Positions 1 through 11,572 of a stretch of 64,000 nucleotides of DNA are shown piece by piece (the stretch's first letter is position 1; the number at the start of each line of letters is the position of its first letter). A program made the position numbers and the translations under genes. Below the pieces are notes generated by a model. It searched no databases and was not told the DNA's origin. It saw only the letters and a list, made by a program, of their open reading frames with translations. This DNA comes from Clitoria ternatea (Eukaryota; Streptophyta; Magnoliopsida; Fabales; Fabaceae): assembly GCA_037962975.1 (NCBI GenBank), contig CM075675.1, forward strand, positions 28,026,501 to 28,090,500, in the 5' to 3' direction.

Positions 1-846
1 CACATACAATAACAAATTTGAGTTGTATAATTATATATAGATGATTAAGATTTCAAATTCATTCATCTCACTATCACATAATAAAGCATTTCTCATATAG
101 TATATCTTTTATATATATGCAAAATTTTACCTGCAAGACCGAATCGATAACTTATCATTTAATTTCGAAATATTAATATATATAAAATTTATCTCCATAT
201 AAAATTTGCAACTATACATTGACATGTAGGAACTTCGACAGATGAAAAAGTTGTTTTAGGGCTTTTAAGTTATTCAATACTCAATAAAAGTAATGGCTAA
301 ATTTTTGACATTTGGTTAAAGAATGAAAAGCATCTTTAATTACAAAACATCTATTAGGTTATGAAATTTTTGTGTTTGTTAATTGTTATTGATAATTAAT
401 GTGATATCTGTTAAAGTTTGTTATGTATTTAATTTTTTTTGACAGCACACTAATTAAAATATCATGTAATCAAACTAATCAGGAGAAAAATTATTGAATT
501 GAGAGACAGTTATCAACAACCTATAAGTTGACCGAATCAAGTTAAAAAACTTGGAGACCAATTAACACTCGGCACATTACCAGAATAGTAGTTATTAACA
601 AATATAAAAAATAACGGTCAAAGCTTATCAAGTGCATATGGGTTGAATAAAATGTAAGATTGAGAAGGACGTGTGCAATCATTTGATAGAAGATATCAAT
701 AATCAACCAAAGTTCTTTATCGCAATTCACACTAATATGAACAGCAATAATATAAGAACAAAAGAAAATGTGACAAAGTTGATTACAAAACGGAAGAATG
801 CATCAACTGTAAGTGAAAAATGACTAAAAAGAATGTTTTTAACGTA

Positions 847-927
<81 letters not shown>

Positions 928-1125
928 GTTAGTTAAGTGCCCTAGTTATAGCTTAAAAAGTAAAATCTGAATTTAAGTCACTAAAATATATGATATATCA
1001 ATTTTGAGTTGGTCTTTCTGATACAATGTAAGATTTAGAAGTTGATGTTTGACTTAAACATAAAATATTAAGTTCGTGATTCAATTTGAAGCTTTGTATA
1101 TAAATATAAAGTTGGTATAACTTAC
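1..1125. other. AT-rich presumed intron of the CBP60 gene
   Basis: No exon-like sequence is visible on either strand. By position it is the intron after CBP60 exon 3, continuing past the window edge. It contains a long ATA/TAA microsatellite. Confidence 0.5.
846..925. repeat. (TAA)n microsatellite
   Basis: About 26 uninterrupted TAA/ATA triplets within the presumed CBP60 intron. Similar arrays recur near 16815 and 35306. Confidence 0.95.
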
Positions 1126-2160
1126 ATTCTCCACGATGATCCTTGACAACAAAAGCCTCAGTCATGCCTTCACGAATCCGAACACCACCATGATTACTCC
1201 CAGGACTCACCCTCACAGCAACTCTAAACTTTCTGCTTCTGATCCAACTAGAGTTATCAGTGAACTCTATGTCTCCAATTGGTGCAATTCCATCCCTCAT
1301 AGTCACATTCAATTCTCCAGCAAGCAAAGGTCTCTTCCCAGCTCTCTCCTTCACTATGTGCCTGTTGAACTCCTCACTCCTCCAATCCTCATCAACACCA
1401 TCAAAGTCTCCATCCAAAACCACAATCTCTAGCTTTATCCCATGTGGGACACTTGTGGGGACCACATGGCCACCACTTTTGTCCATGAGTAGTATGCTAA
1501 TGGGGTTCCCTTCAATGTCTAGAATCCTACTACTCGTGAATATTGGCAGGGAAAGCCTTTTGTTGAATGCGAGCTGCAAATTGGATGGTTCCTCCATTGC
1601 TTGGAGTCTCAATGACGGAGACCTTGTAAGGGAGTGTGAACACAAACAATGTCTCATAAAAACTTGCTCAACCTCTTCATTCACCTAACAATCAACATTT
1701 GGAAACCAAAGTAAATGAACAAACCCATATCATCATGGGAACATAGGTTCCAAAGTATATTATTGTATGTATCAATCTACTTACCACTCTTCTAAGCATA
1801 GGTTCCAAAAGGTTCTGCAAGTTTTTAACCATAACCACTTCTCCTATAACTCTGTCAAGGAAAATAGATACATGAAACTTTTAAGCAAATATATATATAG
1901 ATAGATGGTACAGATTAAGCTTCCCAAATAATGGGATCAAATAAATTAACTTGAAAATAAAAGTGATTAAATAAAGATGAAGCAAGTATAATAAAATGAA
2001 CCCTAGATAAATATTAGTGGAAAGTGCATACATATATATATACACACACACAGACACACAGAAATGGTACATACGAAGCAAAAGAAGTGGTTCTCATGCG
2101 TTTGTCACTTGGCTTATCATGGTCTTGATCAGAGTCATTGGAAAACCTTTTCGCAGACAT
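1126..2160 (-). CDS. CBP60-family (calmodulin-binding protein 60-like) gene, 5' three exons, partial
   Basis: Three exons join in frame on the minus strand: 2160-2075 (86 bp, ATG at 2160, starts MSAKRFSNDSDQD), 1851-1785 (67 bp) and 1684-1126 (559 bp). Each boundary has GT..AG signals: donors GTATGT, GTAAGT and GTAAGT, acceptors ACAG and TTAG. They encode about 237 residues. Residues 30-51 give a VIGEVVMVKNLQNLLEPMLRRV-like stretch, followed by EEVEQ and the conserved CBP60 DNA-binding core (LQLAFNKRLSLPIFTSSRI, then a DGDF..W..EEF segment, ending VVKDHRGE). CBP60 proteins are nuclear plant transcription regulators; some members (CBP60g, SARD1) drive salicylic-acid immunity. The last exon ends in phase 1 at a good donor, but no continuation with the expected YKKHYPP-like motif appears between 1125 and 1, so the rest lies beyond the left edge or is lost. 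Subfamily not resolved. The family call is strong; the exon ends are inferred. Confidence 0.82.
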
Positions 2161-2265
2161 TTTTGGATGAAGCTGAAAATGAAAGGGTTTGTGTAAGGCT
2201 GCTCTAGTATGTATCAATTCAAGCAAGATGTAAAGAGCAGGAATGGGAGGTTAGACGTGATGGGG

Positions 2266-2273
2266 TTTATATA
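2266..2273 (-). promoter_or_regulatory. TATA box of the CBP60 gene
   Basis: The minus strand reads CTATATAAACCCC here, about 105 bp upstream of the ATG at 2160, a normal plant TATA-to-ATG distance. Transcription start would be near 2235-2240. It lies about 200 bp from the end of the copia element that starts at 2474. Confidence 0.55.
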
Positions 2274-2473
2274 GCCGAAAATATCGTGGGGCTGTAGAAT
2301 ATAATTGCATATTATTATATTATAATTATAAAAATAAACATAAAGCAAGATCGACGCTTCTTGGAATGTTGGAGGAAATAGCCAAGAAATCAACAACGTT
2401 AATTTGTAGGCATACGATGTAACGACTTTGGAGTCAAGAGCCGAGATATAAAGTCAATCACTCTCGAAGAAGC

Positions 2474-2711
2474 TGTTAGAAACTATGTAGTTTAATTAGT
2501 CCCACATTGAAAAATCTTAAGGGACTTATGCCTTCTATGTTACTATATAAGTAACACCTTGTAAAGCTTTTAAACACACCAAAAATATATACACTTCCTA
2601 GTGTAGCCGTGGATGTAGGTACATACACTGTGTGCTGAACCACGTAAAATTCTTGTGTCGTTTCTTTCCCTCTCTCTCTCTTTTTTTCTTTAGTTGCTTT
2701 TGTTCCTAACA
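2474..2711 (+). repeat. 5' LTR of the Tnt1-like element
   Basis: 238 bp, TG...CA ends. Contains a TATATAAG box near 2543 and a CT-rich stretch near the 3' end. No difference seen from the 3' LTR. Confidence 0.96.
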
Positions 2712-2713
2712 AT

Positions 2714-2727
2714 TGGTATCAAGAGCC
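2714..2727 (+). other. Primer binding site of the Tnt1-like element
   Basis: TGGTATCAAGAGCC begins 3 bp after the 5' LTR. It matches the complement of the initiator tRNA-Met 3' end (TGGTATCAGAGCC) except for one extra A. Confidence 0.75.
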
Positions 2728-2850
2728 TATATCTTAGTATGCTCTGTGGTTGCAGCCTTGTCTGAACTTCCACATCAGAAAAGATTTGGTTATATCTTAG
2801 TATGCTCTGTGGTTGCAGCCTTGTCTGAACTTCCACATCAGAAAAGATTT
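2728..2850 (+). repeat. 63-bp tandem duplication in the retrotransposon leader
   Basis: A segment starting TATATCTTAGTATGCTCTG at 2728 repeats at 2791 with near-perfect identity over about 60 bp. It lies between the primer binding site and the gag start, so it lengthens the 5' untranslated leader. Confidence 0.93.
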
Positions 2851-2923
2851 AGTTTTCCCAGGGAGTCTCAGTTTAGAGAAAATAGTGGGAGCTTTCTTAG
2901 TTTAGAGAAAGTAACAAGGGGCA

Positions 2924-5900
2924 ATGGCGCTAGAAGATGGGAAGGTGAAGATTGAGAAGTTCGATGGCAGAGACTTCGGATACTGGAAAATGCAGATGGA
3001 GGACTATCTATATCATAAGAAGTTGCATCAACCCTTAACAGGGAAGAAGCCAGACGACATGAAGCAGGCAGAATGGGAGTTGCTAGACCGGCAGACTCTT
3101 GGTGTGATCCGACTGACACTATCAAAGAACGTTGCGTTCAACATTGTAAATGAGAAGACAACTGCAAGTTTGATGAAGTCATTGTCAAACATGTACGAAA
3201 AGCCATCAGCAGCCAACAAAGTATATTTGATACGTCGGCTAGTTAATCTCAGAATGGGTGAAGGTAATTCTGTAACTCATCATATTAATGAATTTAATAC
3301 AATCCTTGCCCAGTTGGCATCAGTGCAGATCACCTTTGAAGACGAAGTGAAAGCATTGATCCTACTATCATCTCTACCGGATAGTTGGAGTGCAACAGTT
3401 ACTGCAGTTAGCAGTTCTTCCAGAAATACCAAGTTAAAGCTTGATGACATCCGTGACTTAATCCTAAGCGAAGATGTTCGCAGAAGAGACTCAGGAGAGT
3501 CTTCCAATTCTTCTTTCGGTTCAGCACTGAATACTGAAAGCAGAGGAAGGAATAGCCAGAAGGGTCAGAATCAAGGCCGAGGCAGATCAAAGTCCAGAGG
3601 AAAAAGACAAACCAAAGTTCGGAATGACATCATTTGTTGGAATTGTGACAAAAGAGGTCACTTTACCAATCAATGCAGAGCTCCAAAGAGGAAGAACAAA
3701 AACAAGAAGCAGGATGATGATGATGAATCCGCAAACGTAGCAACTGATGAAATTGCAGATGCATTAATTTGCAGTTTAGATAGTCCTGTTGACTCATGGA
3801 TTATGGACTCGGGTGCGTCATTCCACACTACACCTTCTTTAGAACTATTATCTAACTATGTTTCTGGAAAGTTTGGGAAGGTTTACCTTGCAGATGGAAA
3901 ATCTCTTGACATTGTGGGAAGAGGTGACATTAACATCAGAACCTCTAGTGGGACCCTGTGGACATTGCATAATGTTAGACATATCCCTGCCTTAAAGAGA
4001 AACTTAATATCTATAGGGCAGTTGGACGATGAGGGACACCATACTACTTTTGGAGATGGAACTTGGAAGGTAACAAAAGGCAATCTGGTTGTTGCTCGTG
4101 GAAAGAAGCGAGGGTCTCTTTACATGGTTGCGGATGAGGATATGGTAGCAGTCACTGAAGCTGCCAACAGTTCCTCTTTATGGCATCAAAGGCTGGGACA
4201 CATGAGTGAAAAAGGAATGAAGCTCATGGTGTCAAAAGGTAAATTATCTAGCTTGAAACATGTTGATGTTGGTGTTTGTGAACATTGTATCTTTGGAAAG
4301 CAGAAAAAAGTTAGCTTCTCAAAGTCAGGAAAGACATCCAAAGTTGAAAGGCTAGAACTGGTGCATACAGATGTTTGGGGGCCAGCTCCAGTAAAATCCC
4401 TTGGAGGCTCACACTATTATGTCACTTTCATTGATGACTGTACAAGAAAGGTATGGGTCTATTTTCTGAAAAATAAATCTGATGTGTTTTCTGTGTTCAA
4501 AAAATGGAAAACAGAAGTTGAAACTCAGACAGGTTTAAAGGTTAAGAGTCTGAAATCTGATAATGGTGGAGAGTATGATAGCCAGGAATTCAAAGATTTC
4601 TGTTCAGAAAATGGGATCAGAATGATCAAGACTATACCAGGAACACCAGAGCAAAATGGTGTGGCAGAAAGAATGAATAGAACCCTGAACGAGAGAGCTA
4701 GATGCATGAGGATCCAGTCTGGCCTGCCTAAGGTGTTTTGGGCAGATGCAATAAACACAGCAGCCTACCTCATAAATAGAGGACCATCAGTTCCTTTGGA
4801 TTATCAATTGCCCGAAGAAGTATGGTCTGGAAAGGAGGTAAACCTTTCACATTTGAAAGTCTTTGGTTGTGTCTCATATATTCTTGTAGACTCTAATAAC
4901 AGAGATAAACTGGATCCTAAAGCAAGAATATGTTATTTCATTGGCTATGGATCTGACATGTATGGCTACAGGTTTTGGGATGACCAAAACAAGAAAATCA
5001 TCAGAAGCAGAAATGTCACATTTAATGAAAACATGTTCTATAAGGACAGGTCTACAGAATCCATGTGTGCAGCTAAACAGTTAGAACTTTCTGAGAAAGT
5101 AGCATTGGAAGAAATTTCAGAAAGTGATCTAGAAGTGGAGCCTGAGTCAGAATCAGAACCCATAACAACGTCAGAAACTCCTGATACCCAGTTGAGAAGA
5201 TCTAGCAGAATGAAAGTGCCACGACAGAGGTATTCCCCTTCATTGCATTATTTGTTATTAACTGATGCTGGTGAGCCAGAGTACTTTACTGAGGCCTTGC
5301 AGGGCAGTGACTCGATTAAGTGGGAGCTAGCAATGGAGGATGAAATGAAATCCCTTCAGAGAAACAAAACTTGGTCTTTGACTAAGCTACCAGAAGGAAA
5401 GAAGGCATTGCAAAATAAATGGGTTTATAGGATAAAGGAAGAATCTGACGGCAGCAGAAGATACAAGGCGAGACTCGTAGTGAAAGGATTTCAGCAGAAA
5501 CAAGGAATTGACTTCACAGAGATCTTTTCTCCTGTTGTCAAGATGACTACCATCAGAGTTATCTTGAGTATTGTAGCTGCAGAGAATCTTCATTTGGAGC
5601 AGTTAGATGTCAAAACTGCATTCCTACATGGAGATTTGGAAGAAGACATCTTTATGACACAACCAGAAGGTTTTGAAGAGCAAGGCAAGGAGAATCTTGT
5701 ATGCAAACTTCATAAGAGCTTGTATGGCTTGAAACAAGCACCAAGACAGTGGTACAAGAAGTTTAATGAGTTTATGACCAACTCAAGATTTCACAGATGT
5801 GAAGAAGATCATTGCTGTTATGTTAAGAAATATGATGATAGTTATATTATCCTTGCTTTATATGTTGACGACATGCTAATTGCAGGGTCTAGTATGACAG

Positions 5901-6823
5901 AAATCAAGAGGCTGAAACAACAGTTGGCAGACAGCTTTGAGATGAAGGATCTTGGTCCAGCTAAACAAATTCTTGGTATGAGAATCGTCAGAAACAAACC
6001 AGAAGGCATTTTGAAATTGTCCCAGGAGAAATATATAGAAAAATTGCTTGACAGGTTTAATGTTGGAGATGCCAAGACCAGGAACACCCCTCTGGGAACT
6101 CACTTAAAACTTTCAAAGCGGCAATCTTCTCAGATAGATGAAGAAGAAAGTTACATGTCTAAAGTACCATATGCGTCTGCAGTAGGGAGCTTGATGTACG
6201 CTATGGTTTGTACCAGACCTGACATAGCACATGCAGTGGGAGTTGTGAGTAGGTACCTATCCAATCCTGGAAAGGAGCATTGGGAAGCTGTAAAGTGGAT
6301 ACTAAGATATCTGAAGGGTACATCACGGATGTGTTTGTGTTTTAGAAGAAGCAATCTTACTTTACAGGGGTTTTCTGATGCAGATTTAGGAGGAGATTTG
6401 GATAGTAGAAAAAGCACCTCAGGTTACATTTTTACCTTAGGTGGTACTGCTGTTAGCTGGAAGTCTAAACTCCAAGGAAGAGTTGCTCTATCAACCACTG
6501 AAGCCGAGTATGTGGCTATCTCTGAAGCAGCCAAGGAGATGCTATGGCTGAAGAACTTTCTCAAAGATTTGGGGAAGGAACGAGATGATTCTCCATTGTT
6601 CAGTGACAGTCAGAGTGCTATATGTCTTGCTAAAAATCCAGTTCTTCATTCAAGATGCAAGCATATTGAATTGAAGTATCACTTTATCAGAGACTTGATA
6701 AGTGATGGAGATTTGTCATTGTTGAAGATCTCAGGATCAGAGAATCCAGCTGATATGTTGACCAAGACTGTCACAACTGACAAGTTGAGGCTTTGCATTG
6801 CCTCAACTGGCCTTCAAGGATAA
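2924..6823 (+). CDS. Copia gag-pol polyprotein (Tnt1 type), intact
   Basis: A single 1299-residue frame, close to the usual length of Tnt1-type polyproteins (about 1330). Gag (UBN2-like) fills the N-terminal 200 residues. A CX2CX4HX4C zinc knuckle is at about 238-251 (CWNCDKRGHFTNQC). The aspartic protease DSGA motif is near 295. The integrase has an HX..H zinc region with LWHQRLGHMS near 420 and catalytic D483, D546 and E582. RT carries YVDD at about 980-983, and copia RNase H has DADLGG near 1152 and STTEAEYVA further on. The start MALEDGKVKIEKFDG follows the leader; an upstream overlapping frame in the leader is not needed. All catalytic residues checked are present, so the product is predicted functional. 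Confidence 0.96.
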   Translation: MALEDGKVKIEKFDGRDFGYWKMQMEDYLYHKKLHQPLTGKKPDDMKQAEWELLDRQTLGVIRLTLSKNVAFNIVNEKTTASLMKSLSNMYEKPSAANKVYLIRRLVNLRMGEGNSVTHHINEFNTILAQLASVQITFEDEVKALILLSSLPDSWSATVTAVSSSSRNTKLKLDDIRDLILSEDVRRRDSGESSNSSFGSALNTESRGRNSQKGQNQGRGRSKSRGKRQTKVRNDIICWNCDKRGHFTNQCRAPKRKNKNKKQDDDDESANVATDEIADALICSLDSPVDSWIMDSGASFHTTPSLELLSNYVSGKFGKVYLADGKSLDIVGRGDINIRTSSGTLWTLHNVRHIPALKRNLISIGQLDDEGHHTTFGDGTWKVTKGNLVVARGKKRGSLYMVADEDMVAVTEAANSSSLWHQRLGHMSEKGMKLMVSKGKLSSLKHVDVGVCEHCIFGKQKKVSFSKSGKTSKVERLELVHTDVWGPAPVKSLGGSHYYVTFIDDCTRKVWVYFLKNKSDVFSVFKKWKTEVETQTGLKVKSLKSDNGGEYDSQEFKDFCSENGIRMIKTIPGTPEQNGVAERMNRTLNERARCMRIQSGLPKVFWADAINTAAYLINRGPSVPLDYQLPEEVWSGKEVNLSHLKVFGCVSYILVDSNNRDKLDPKARICYFIGYGSDMYGYRFWDDQNKKIIRSRNVTFNENMFYKDRSTESMCAAKQLELSEKVALEEISESDLEVEPESESEPITTSETPDTQLRRSSRMKVPRQRYSPSLHYLLLTDAGEPEYFTEALQGSDSIKWELAMEDEMKSLQRNKTWSLTKLPEGKKALQNKWVYRIKEESDGSRRYKARLVVKGFQQKQGIDFTEIFSPVVKMTTIRVILSIVAAENLHLEQLDVKTAFLHGDLEEDIFMTQPEGFEEQGKENLVCKLHKSLYGLKQAPRQWYKKFNEFMTNSRFHRCEEDHCCYVKKYDDSYIILALYVDDMLIAGSSMTEIKRLKQQLADSFEMKDLGPAKQILGMRIVRNKPEGILKLSQEKYIEKLLDRFNVGDAKTRNTPLGTHLKLSKRQSSQIDEEESYMSKVPYASAVGSLMYAMVCTRPDIAHAVGVVSRYLSNPGKEHWEAVKWILRYLKGTSRMCLCFRRSNLTLQGFSDADLGGDLDSRKSTSGYIFTLGGTAVSWKSKLQGRVALSTTEAEYVAISEAAKEMLWLKNFLKDLGKERDDSPLFSDSQSAICLAKNPVLHSRCKHIELKYHFIRDLISDGDLSLLKISGSENPADMLTKTVTTDKLRLCIASTGLQG

Positions 6824-6892
6824 TTGATGATGAAGGCGCTACACTAGGTGAAAGAGCAGATAAGCTTATTGTTTTACAAGGACTGTAATTAA

Positions 6893-6909
6893 ACTCCAAG
6901 TGGGAGAAT
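6893..6909 (+). other. Polypurine tract of the Tnt1-like element
   Basis: The purine-rich AAGTGGGAGAAT lies directly before the 3' LTR, in the normal place for the plus-strand primer. Confidence 0.7.
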
Positions 6910-7147
6910 TGTTAGAAACTATGTAGTTTAATTAGTCCCACATTGAAAAATCTTAAGGGACTTATGCCTTCTATGTTACTATATAAGTAACACCTTGTAA
7001 AGCTTTTAAACACACCAAAAATATATACACTTCCTAGTGTAGCCGTGGATGTAGGTACATACACTGTGTGCTGAACCACGTAAAATTCTTGTGTCGTTTC
7101 TTTCCCTCTCTCTCTCTTTTTTTCTTTAGTTGCTTTTGTTCCTAACA
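6910..7147 (+). repeat. 3' LTR of the Tnt1-like element
   Basis: 238 bp, identical by eye to 2474-2711, ending CTAACA and followed by the GAAGC target duplication. Confidence 0.96.
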
Positions 7148-8766
7148 GAAGCTACAGGTAAATGATCACACAAACTCTATATTATAATTGTTGATGGAGT
7201 TTAAAGGAAGAGTTAATTAGTATACAACTCTACCTTACAACTCAAAATCAATTAATATTAGATATATAAATTCATTTAGATATAAGTAATCTCACTTATT
7301 TATTTTTATTCAATCCATACATTTGACACTTGATTTTTAACGATACTAATTAACTTCTCTGACATTACTACACCATTCATATTTCGGATCAAACCTTTTT
7401 TTTATATTACAAGGGCAGTAATTTTTACTTAATTTAGGATAAAAAATATTATATTAAAAATTTAAGAGATAACTTTATTCATATGTCAGTTATGTATTGA
7501 TTAGAACTAATGCCACCAGACGATGTAACAATATACCCAGAAAATAATTTAATAGTATAAATAAGAATATATAATTAAGAAGAACAACATGTATATAGCT
7601 CTCATATCAGATTTGTAGTTCAAAGGAAATTCGGTGTATACGGACAATTTTTAGTCAGGATTTCAAGGGAAATAGTCATGAAAAATTTACAAAGAACAGT
7701 GGAAACGATGAGAATGAGAGAGAAAAAAACACCCTGAAGGAATTATTCACTAACTGTTGACTATGAGATGTCATTGGTGTGCGCCCACACAAACAAAAGT
7801 TATAATCATATATAGTAATTGTTTTGTTGCTTAAAACAACTATTATGGTAATTAGCAGACACAGATTTACGGGTTAGACAAGTCTTAAATAAGTCAAGAA
7901 ATCAAGTCTGATTTATCTCTCTGTGACGGACGGACTGAGGATACTATTTCCCCTTTTCTTGAAGAAAAATTAATTTATAAAAATTTTGGTTTTTAATGAA
8001 AATATTTTTTGGTAATTTTTTTATACTGGCCCATTTTTCTTTACATCCCTTAAAAAATATTATTATTTTAAAAAATATGCAAATAAAGTATTAAAATAAC
8101 TACTAAATAATATTTTATTTTTTATTAATATAATAAGCTTGAGAGGTTGGTCCGTCTCTAACCCATTTTCCAATAGACCTAAATAAGACACGTCCAAATA
8201 AGTTGAAGGACTGGAAAGTTTCTCTCAATCTACCCTCTAACCTATTTTTTTTTATGGAGTAACCCAATAAATACATCTAACCTATTTTATCATTTCTAAT
8301 ACCATGCTAAACTCGCTTCTAAAATTTTAAATTTTATTAAATTGTTTGATATCACTAAATACATATAAAGAAAACTGCTGGATGGGGTCGAAATTAGTTG
8401 GTTTTACGTACGTGGATTTGTATCTAATTATTATTATATTATTATTATCCTATTCAAGTTTAAACACGTATAGCTCCTTAAGTGGTGCTCTCTCTAAAGT
8501 TCCAACACTATGATTTTTTTTCATTATTAAATTGCAGGAAAATCTTTTTCTATGTACAGACACACACTCGAGATTAATTATTTGTATAATTTACATTCTC
8601 GTTTATGTTTATATATGGTTACCATTTTGGTCAAACAACATGCATATGTTTCTAGGAAAGATAGACCGTACGCGTAAGGGTGTCGTCTAGAGTTTCACCA
8701 AGCCTTTGATAGTCATGTACGAAATGTAACAAGAAACTTACTCGTAATTACTTAATTATAGCGCAG

Positions 8767-8819
<53 letters not shown>

Positions 8820-10123
8820 TCCTTAGCAGGTTTGTTTAAGACATATTTTCTACTTTGGAAACAACACAAATCTAAATTATGTTGGGGTTAGTTCTTTAAC
8901 GAGGATATTTTTCATCTATAATATTTAGACCAAAGATTTCGCTTAAGGTTAATCACTATGAAAAATAATAATTTGGTAAAAAAATAAATAATAATGATCT
9001 CTTATTAGCTATTTTAGTTGCCAATTTTATTATGTATTTTCATAGTGGAAAATCATCCCAATTTAGTGATAAATTGTTTTCTTTAATTTTACTGTGATTC
9101 ATGCATATATCGATAATATGGAAAAACTGTTAACTAACAACATATTTTAATTTTCTCAGTTTTCGGAAACATTGAAGTAAAAATGAACCTGGAAGCTTTT
9201 AGAAGGCATCAGACATCAACAAATTCACTTAAGAGAAATTATTTTTGCTCAAATGAATTTCTTCCATAACAATTTCACCAAATAATTTGCATAAGCTTAT
9301 AAAAATTTGGCTCAAAAGAATCTCCAAATCTAAGACATTAAAGGAACTTTTGCTTGGGCGAATTATTTTAGCTTAAGTGAATTCTCATTAATATGTACTT
9401 GCCATAAGTTGATTGAATGTTATATATATATATATATATAAAAGGCTAAAACACACCTTTTGTGATATATTTGGCTACGAGGGAAGGAGAACCATTAGGA
9501 ATGCCCTAATTATGATGGCAAGCTTAAAAAAGAGGAACTTCTTTTCATGTTTACTCTTTTGTTTTCTTTTGTTTCCATTCTATCGTTTAAACCATATTTT
9601 TACTTGTTTTCATCTTTAACATTTCATAAACAACATTAAACCAAAAAAAATGGTTCCAATTTCGTGAATACAACATATTCTTAAGTTTTCTAGGAGGCTT
9701 ACTTTTACTCACTTTTAAAATTACAACAAAAGTGGTATACTTGCCACTAACCTAGAAAATATATTCTGATCTTCTCACTTAAATTATATATGAGTTTTAA
9801 TGGCATTTAACCAATATCTACATTAACTCTTCGTAAATTAGTTAAGAATCATCATCAAGATCAAACTCTGCTAAAGCAAATGAGTTAAAACTTTGTTGAA
9901 TGTTTATAGTAATCTTACTTAGATTTTTTTATCTATAATAATATTACTTGATTTAAACTTGAATAAATTACATTAAGAAATAGTTAAACATGAAAAGTTT
10001 TCCAAGCTAACTAGTTTTCTTTTGCATACAATCTCATTTTGTGTTATAATTTAATTATGTATTCACACGGAAGAAATTTTACTTATGAAGTTCTTTTTAA
10101 GATAGATTAGGTTAGAAGAGATT
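7148..10123. other. AT-rich intergenic spacer
   Basis: No supported gene or element end is seen over about 3 kb. Short frames occur only by chance. Dinucleotide (TA)n tracts are at 8770-8817 and 9420-9440. Confidence 0.6.
8770..8817. repeat. (TA)n microsatellite
   Basis: About 24 perfect AT repeats. Confidence 0.95.
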
Positions 10124-10222
10124 GTTTTTTTTTTTTGATCTGCAAAGAGAAGATATATTTCCAAAGGGGTACAAGGGGTACCCCAACCTTTTTACATCAA
10201 AAAACACAGAAAATGAGTATGT

Positions 10223-10633
10223 TCAGTTAAGATTTTTCATACATAACAATGGGGTCCTATCCCACTCATAAAAGGAAGCCTCAAAACCATCTAATTTTGA
10301 GCGCAACCAAGACCAAGATCTAATTTTAACCATCTCAAACATCCAATTTAGGCATACCTTTTCCTTTCTAAAGATGGCATTATTTCTTTGGATCCAATTT
10401 ATCCAAATTGTGGAAAACCAAACGGATTGCCATGCCTTTTTCTTTGATTTACCGTAGAACCAAAAACCATGCTGCGAAAAATGTTGCTTAATATCAATGT
10501 GGAAGGGGCCAATTGCTTCAAACCAGCTATAGGATTTACACCATAGATTATGAGCTATGGCGCAGGAAAAGAAGAGGTGGTTGCTGGTTTCGCCGGTCGC
10601 CTGGCACAAAGGGCAAATGGACTCCGATATCAA
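10223..10633 (-). pseudogene. LINE C-terminal zf-RVT domain
   Basis: The translation contains CPLCQATGETSNHLFFSC followed by W-rich sequence (WQSVWFSTIWINWIQRNNAIF), typical of the zinc-binding domain at the C end of plant L1 ORF2 proteins. It ends about 90 bp before the poly-A tail. Confidence 0.85.
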
Positions 10634-11572
10634 TATCCAGGATAATGTTTCTTTTTTTTCAAGTTCTCCTTCACTGGCATCCCATCACGAGCTATTCTCC
10701 AGGCTGTGATAATGAATTTTGGGGGGATGATATCCACCCAAATATCCCTGAAGAACTTGTGGCTGTTGTGTATGGTTTCATCCTCCAGGCCCTGGTGTAA
10801 ATATACAGATTTAACAGAATATATCCTACTTGGGTCTACCGCCCATCCCCAAGCGTCTTGCTTAGATTGGGATATACTGACTTTTGAAATTTCCTACAAA
10901 AAATATTTTAAAGATTCTTTTTCTCATTCAAATGGTTCCCTTTGCCAAACTAGATTCCATTTCCACTTGCCGTCCATCCAAACCCCGTATTCTGTTATGT
11001 GCATCCCTTTGTGGTTGGACATATTATATAGCCTTGTAAATTTATCCTTCAGAGCACCACTACCCCCCCAGTTGTCCTCCCAAAGACGTGTATTTTCTCC
11101 ATTTCCCAGTTTCTGTGATAGTCCCTCTGAGAACCAGAAATTCTGAGATTCCCCACCCTCAATTCTGCCCAAATCTTTCCACCATACTGATCCTCTATTG
11201 AAGCTCATATTTCCCTCCATTGGATTCTAAACCCCGTATCTAGACTGCACCACTTTTCTCCATAGTTTATTTTTATCTTTTTCATCCAGAATTTTCCATT
11301 TCCATTTTTCTAGAAGAGCCTTGTTGAACCTGTCAAGTCTTTTAATTCCTAAGCCACCTGATTCTTTGTTTCTACTGACTATGTCTCATTTAACCTAGGG
11401 GATTTTTCTCACACTCTCATTCCCACCCCACAGAAAATTCCTTTGTAGAGATCTAAGGTTTAGCAACACTTTTTTAGGTGCAAGGAAAAAAGACAGAAAA
11501 TAAAGGGGAAGAGAGGAGATTACCGAATTGATTAGGCAGAGGCGGCCACCAAATGAGAGATGTCTTTTTTTT

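Larger units (their letters stand above)
2474..7147 (+). mobile_element. Full-length Tnt1-like Ty1/copia LTR retrotransposon
   Basis: The element has 238-bp LTRs at both ends (TGTTAG...CTAACA) that look identical base for base. It is flanked by the 5-bp target duplication GAAGC (2469-2473 and 7148-7152). Inside are a tRNA-Met-type primer site, a leader with a 63-bp duplication, one long gag-pol frame (2924-6823) and a polypurine tract before the 3' LTR. Domain order protease-integrase-RT-RNase H defines copia, and the polyprotein strongly resembles the tobacco Tnt1 (TNT 1-94) type. Identical LTRs and an open polyprotein indicate a recent, possibly still mobile insertion. It sits about 0.3 kb upstream of the CBP60 start codon in the opposite orientation, so its 5' LTR faces the gene's promoter. 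Confidence 0.97.

Noticed and set aside
10513..11146. Plus-strand frames in the LINE region
   Set aside because: They are the opposite strand of the LINE zf-RVT and RT-connecting sequence.
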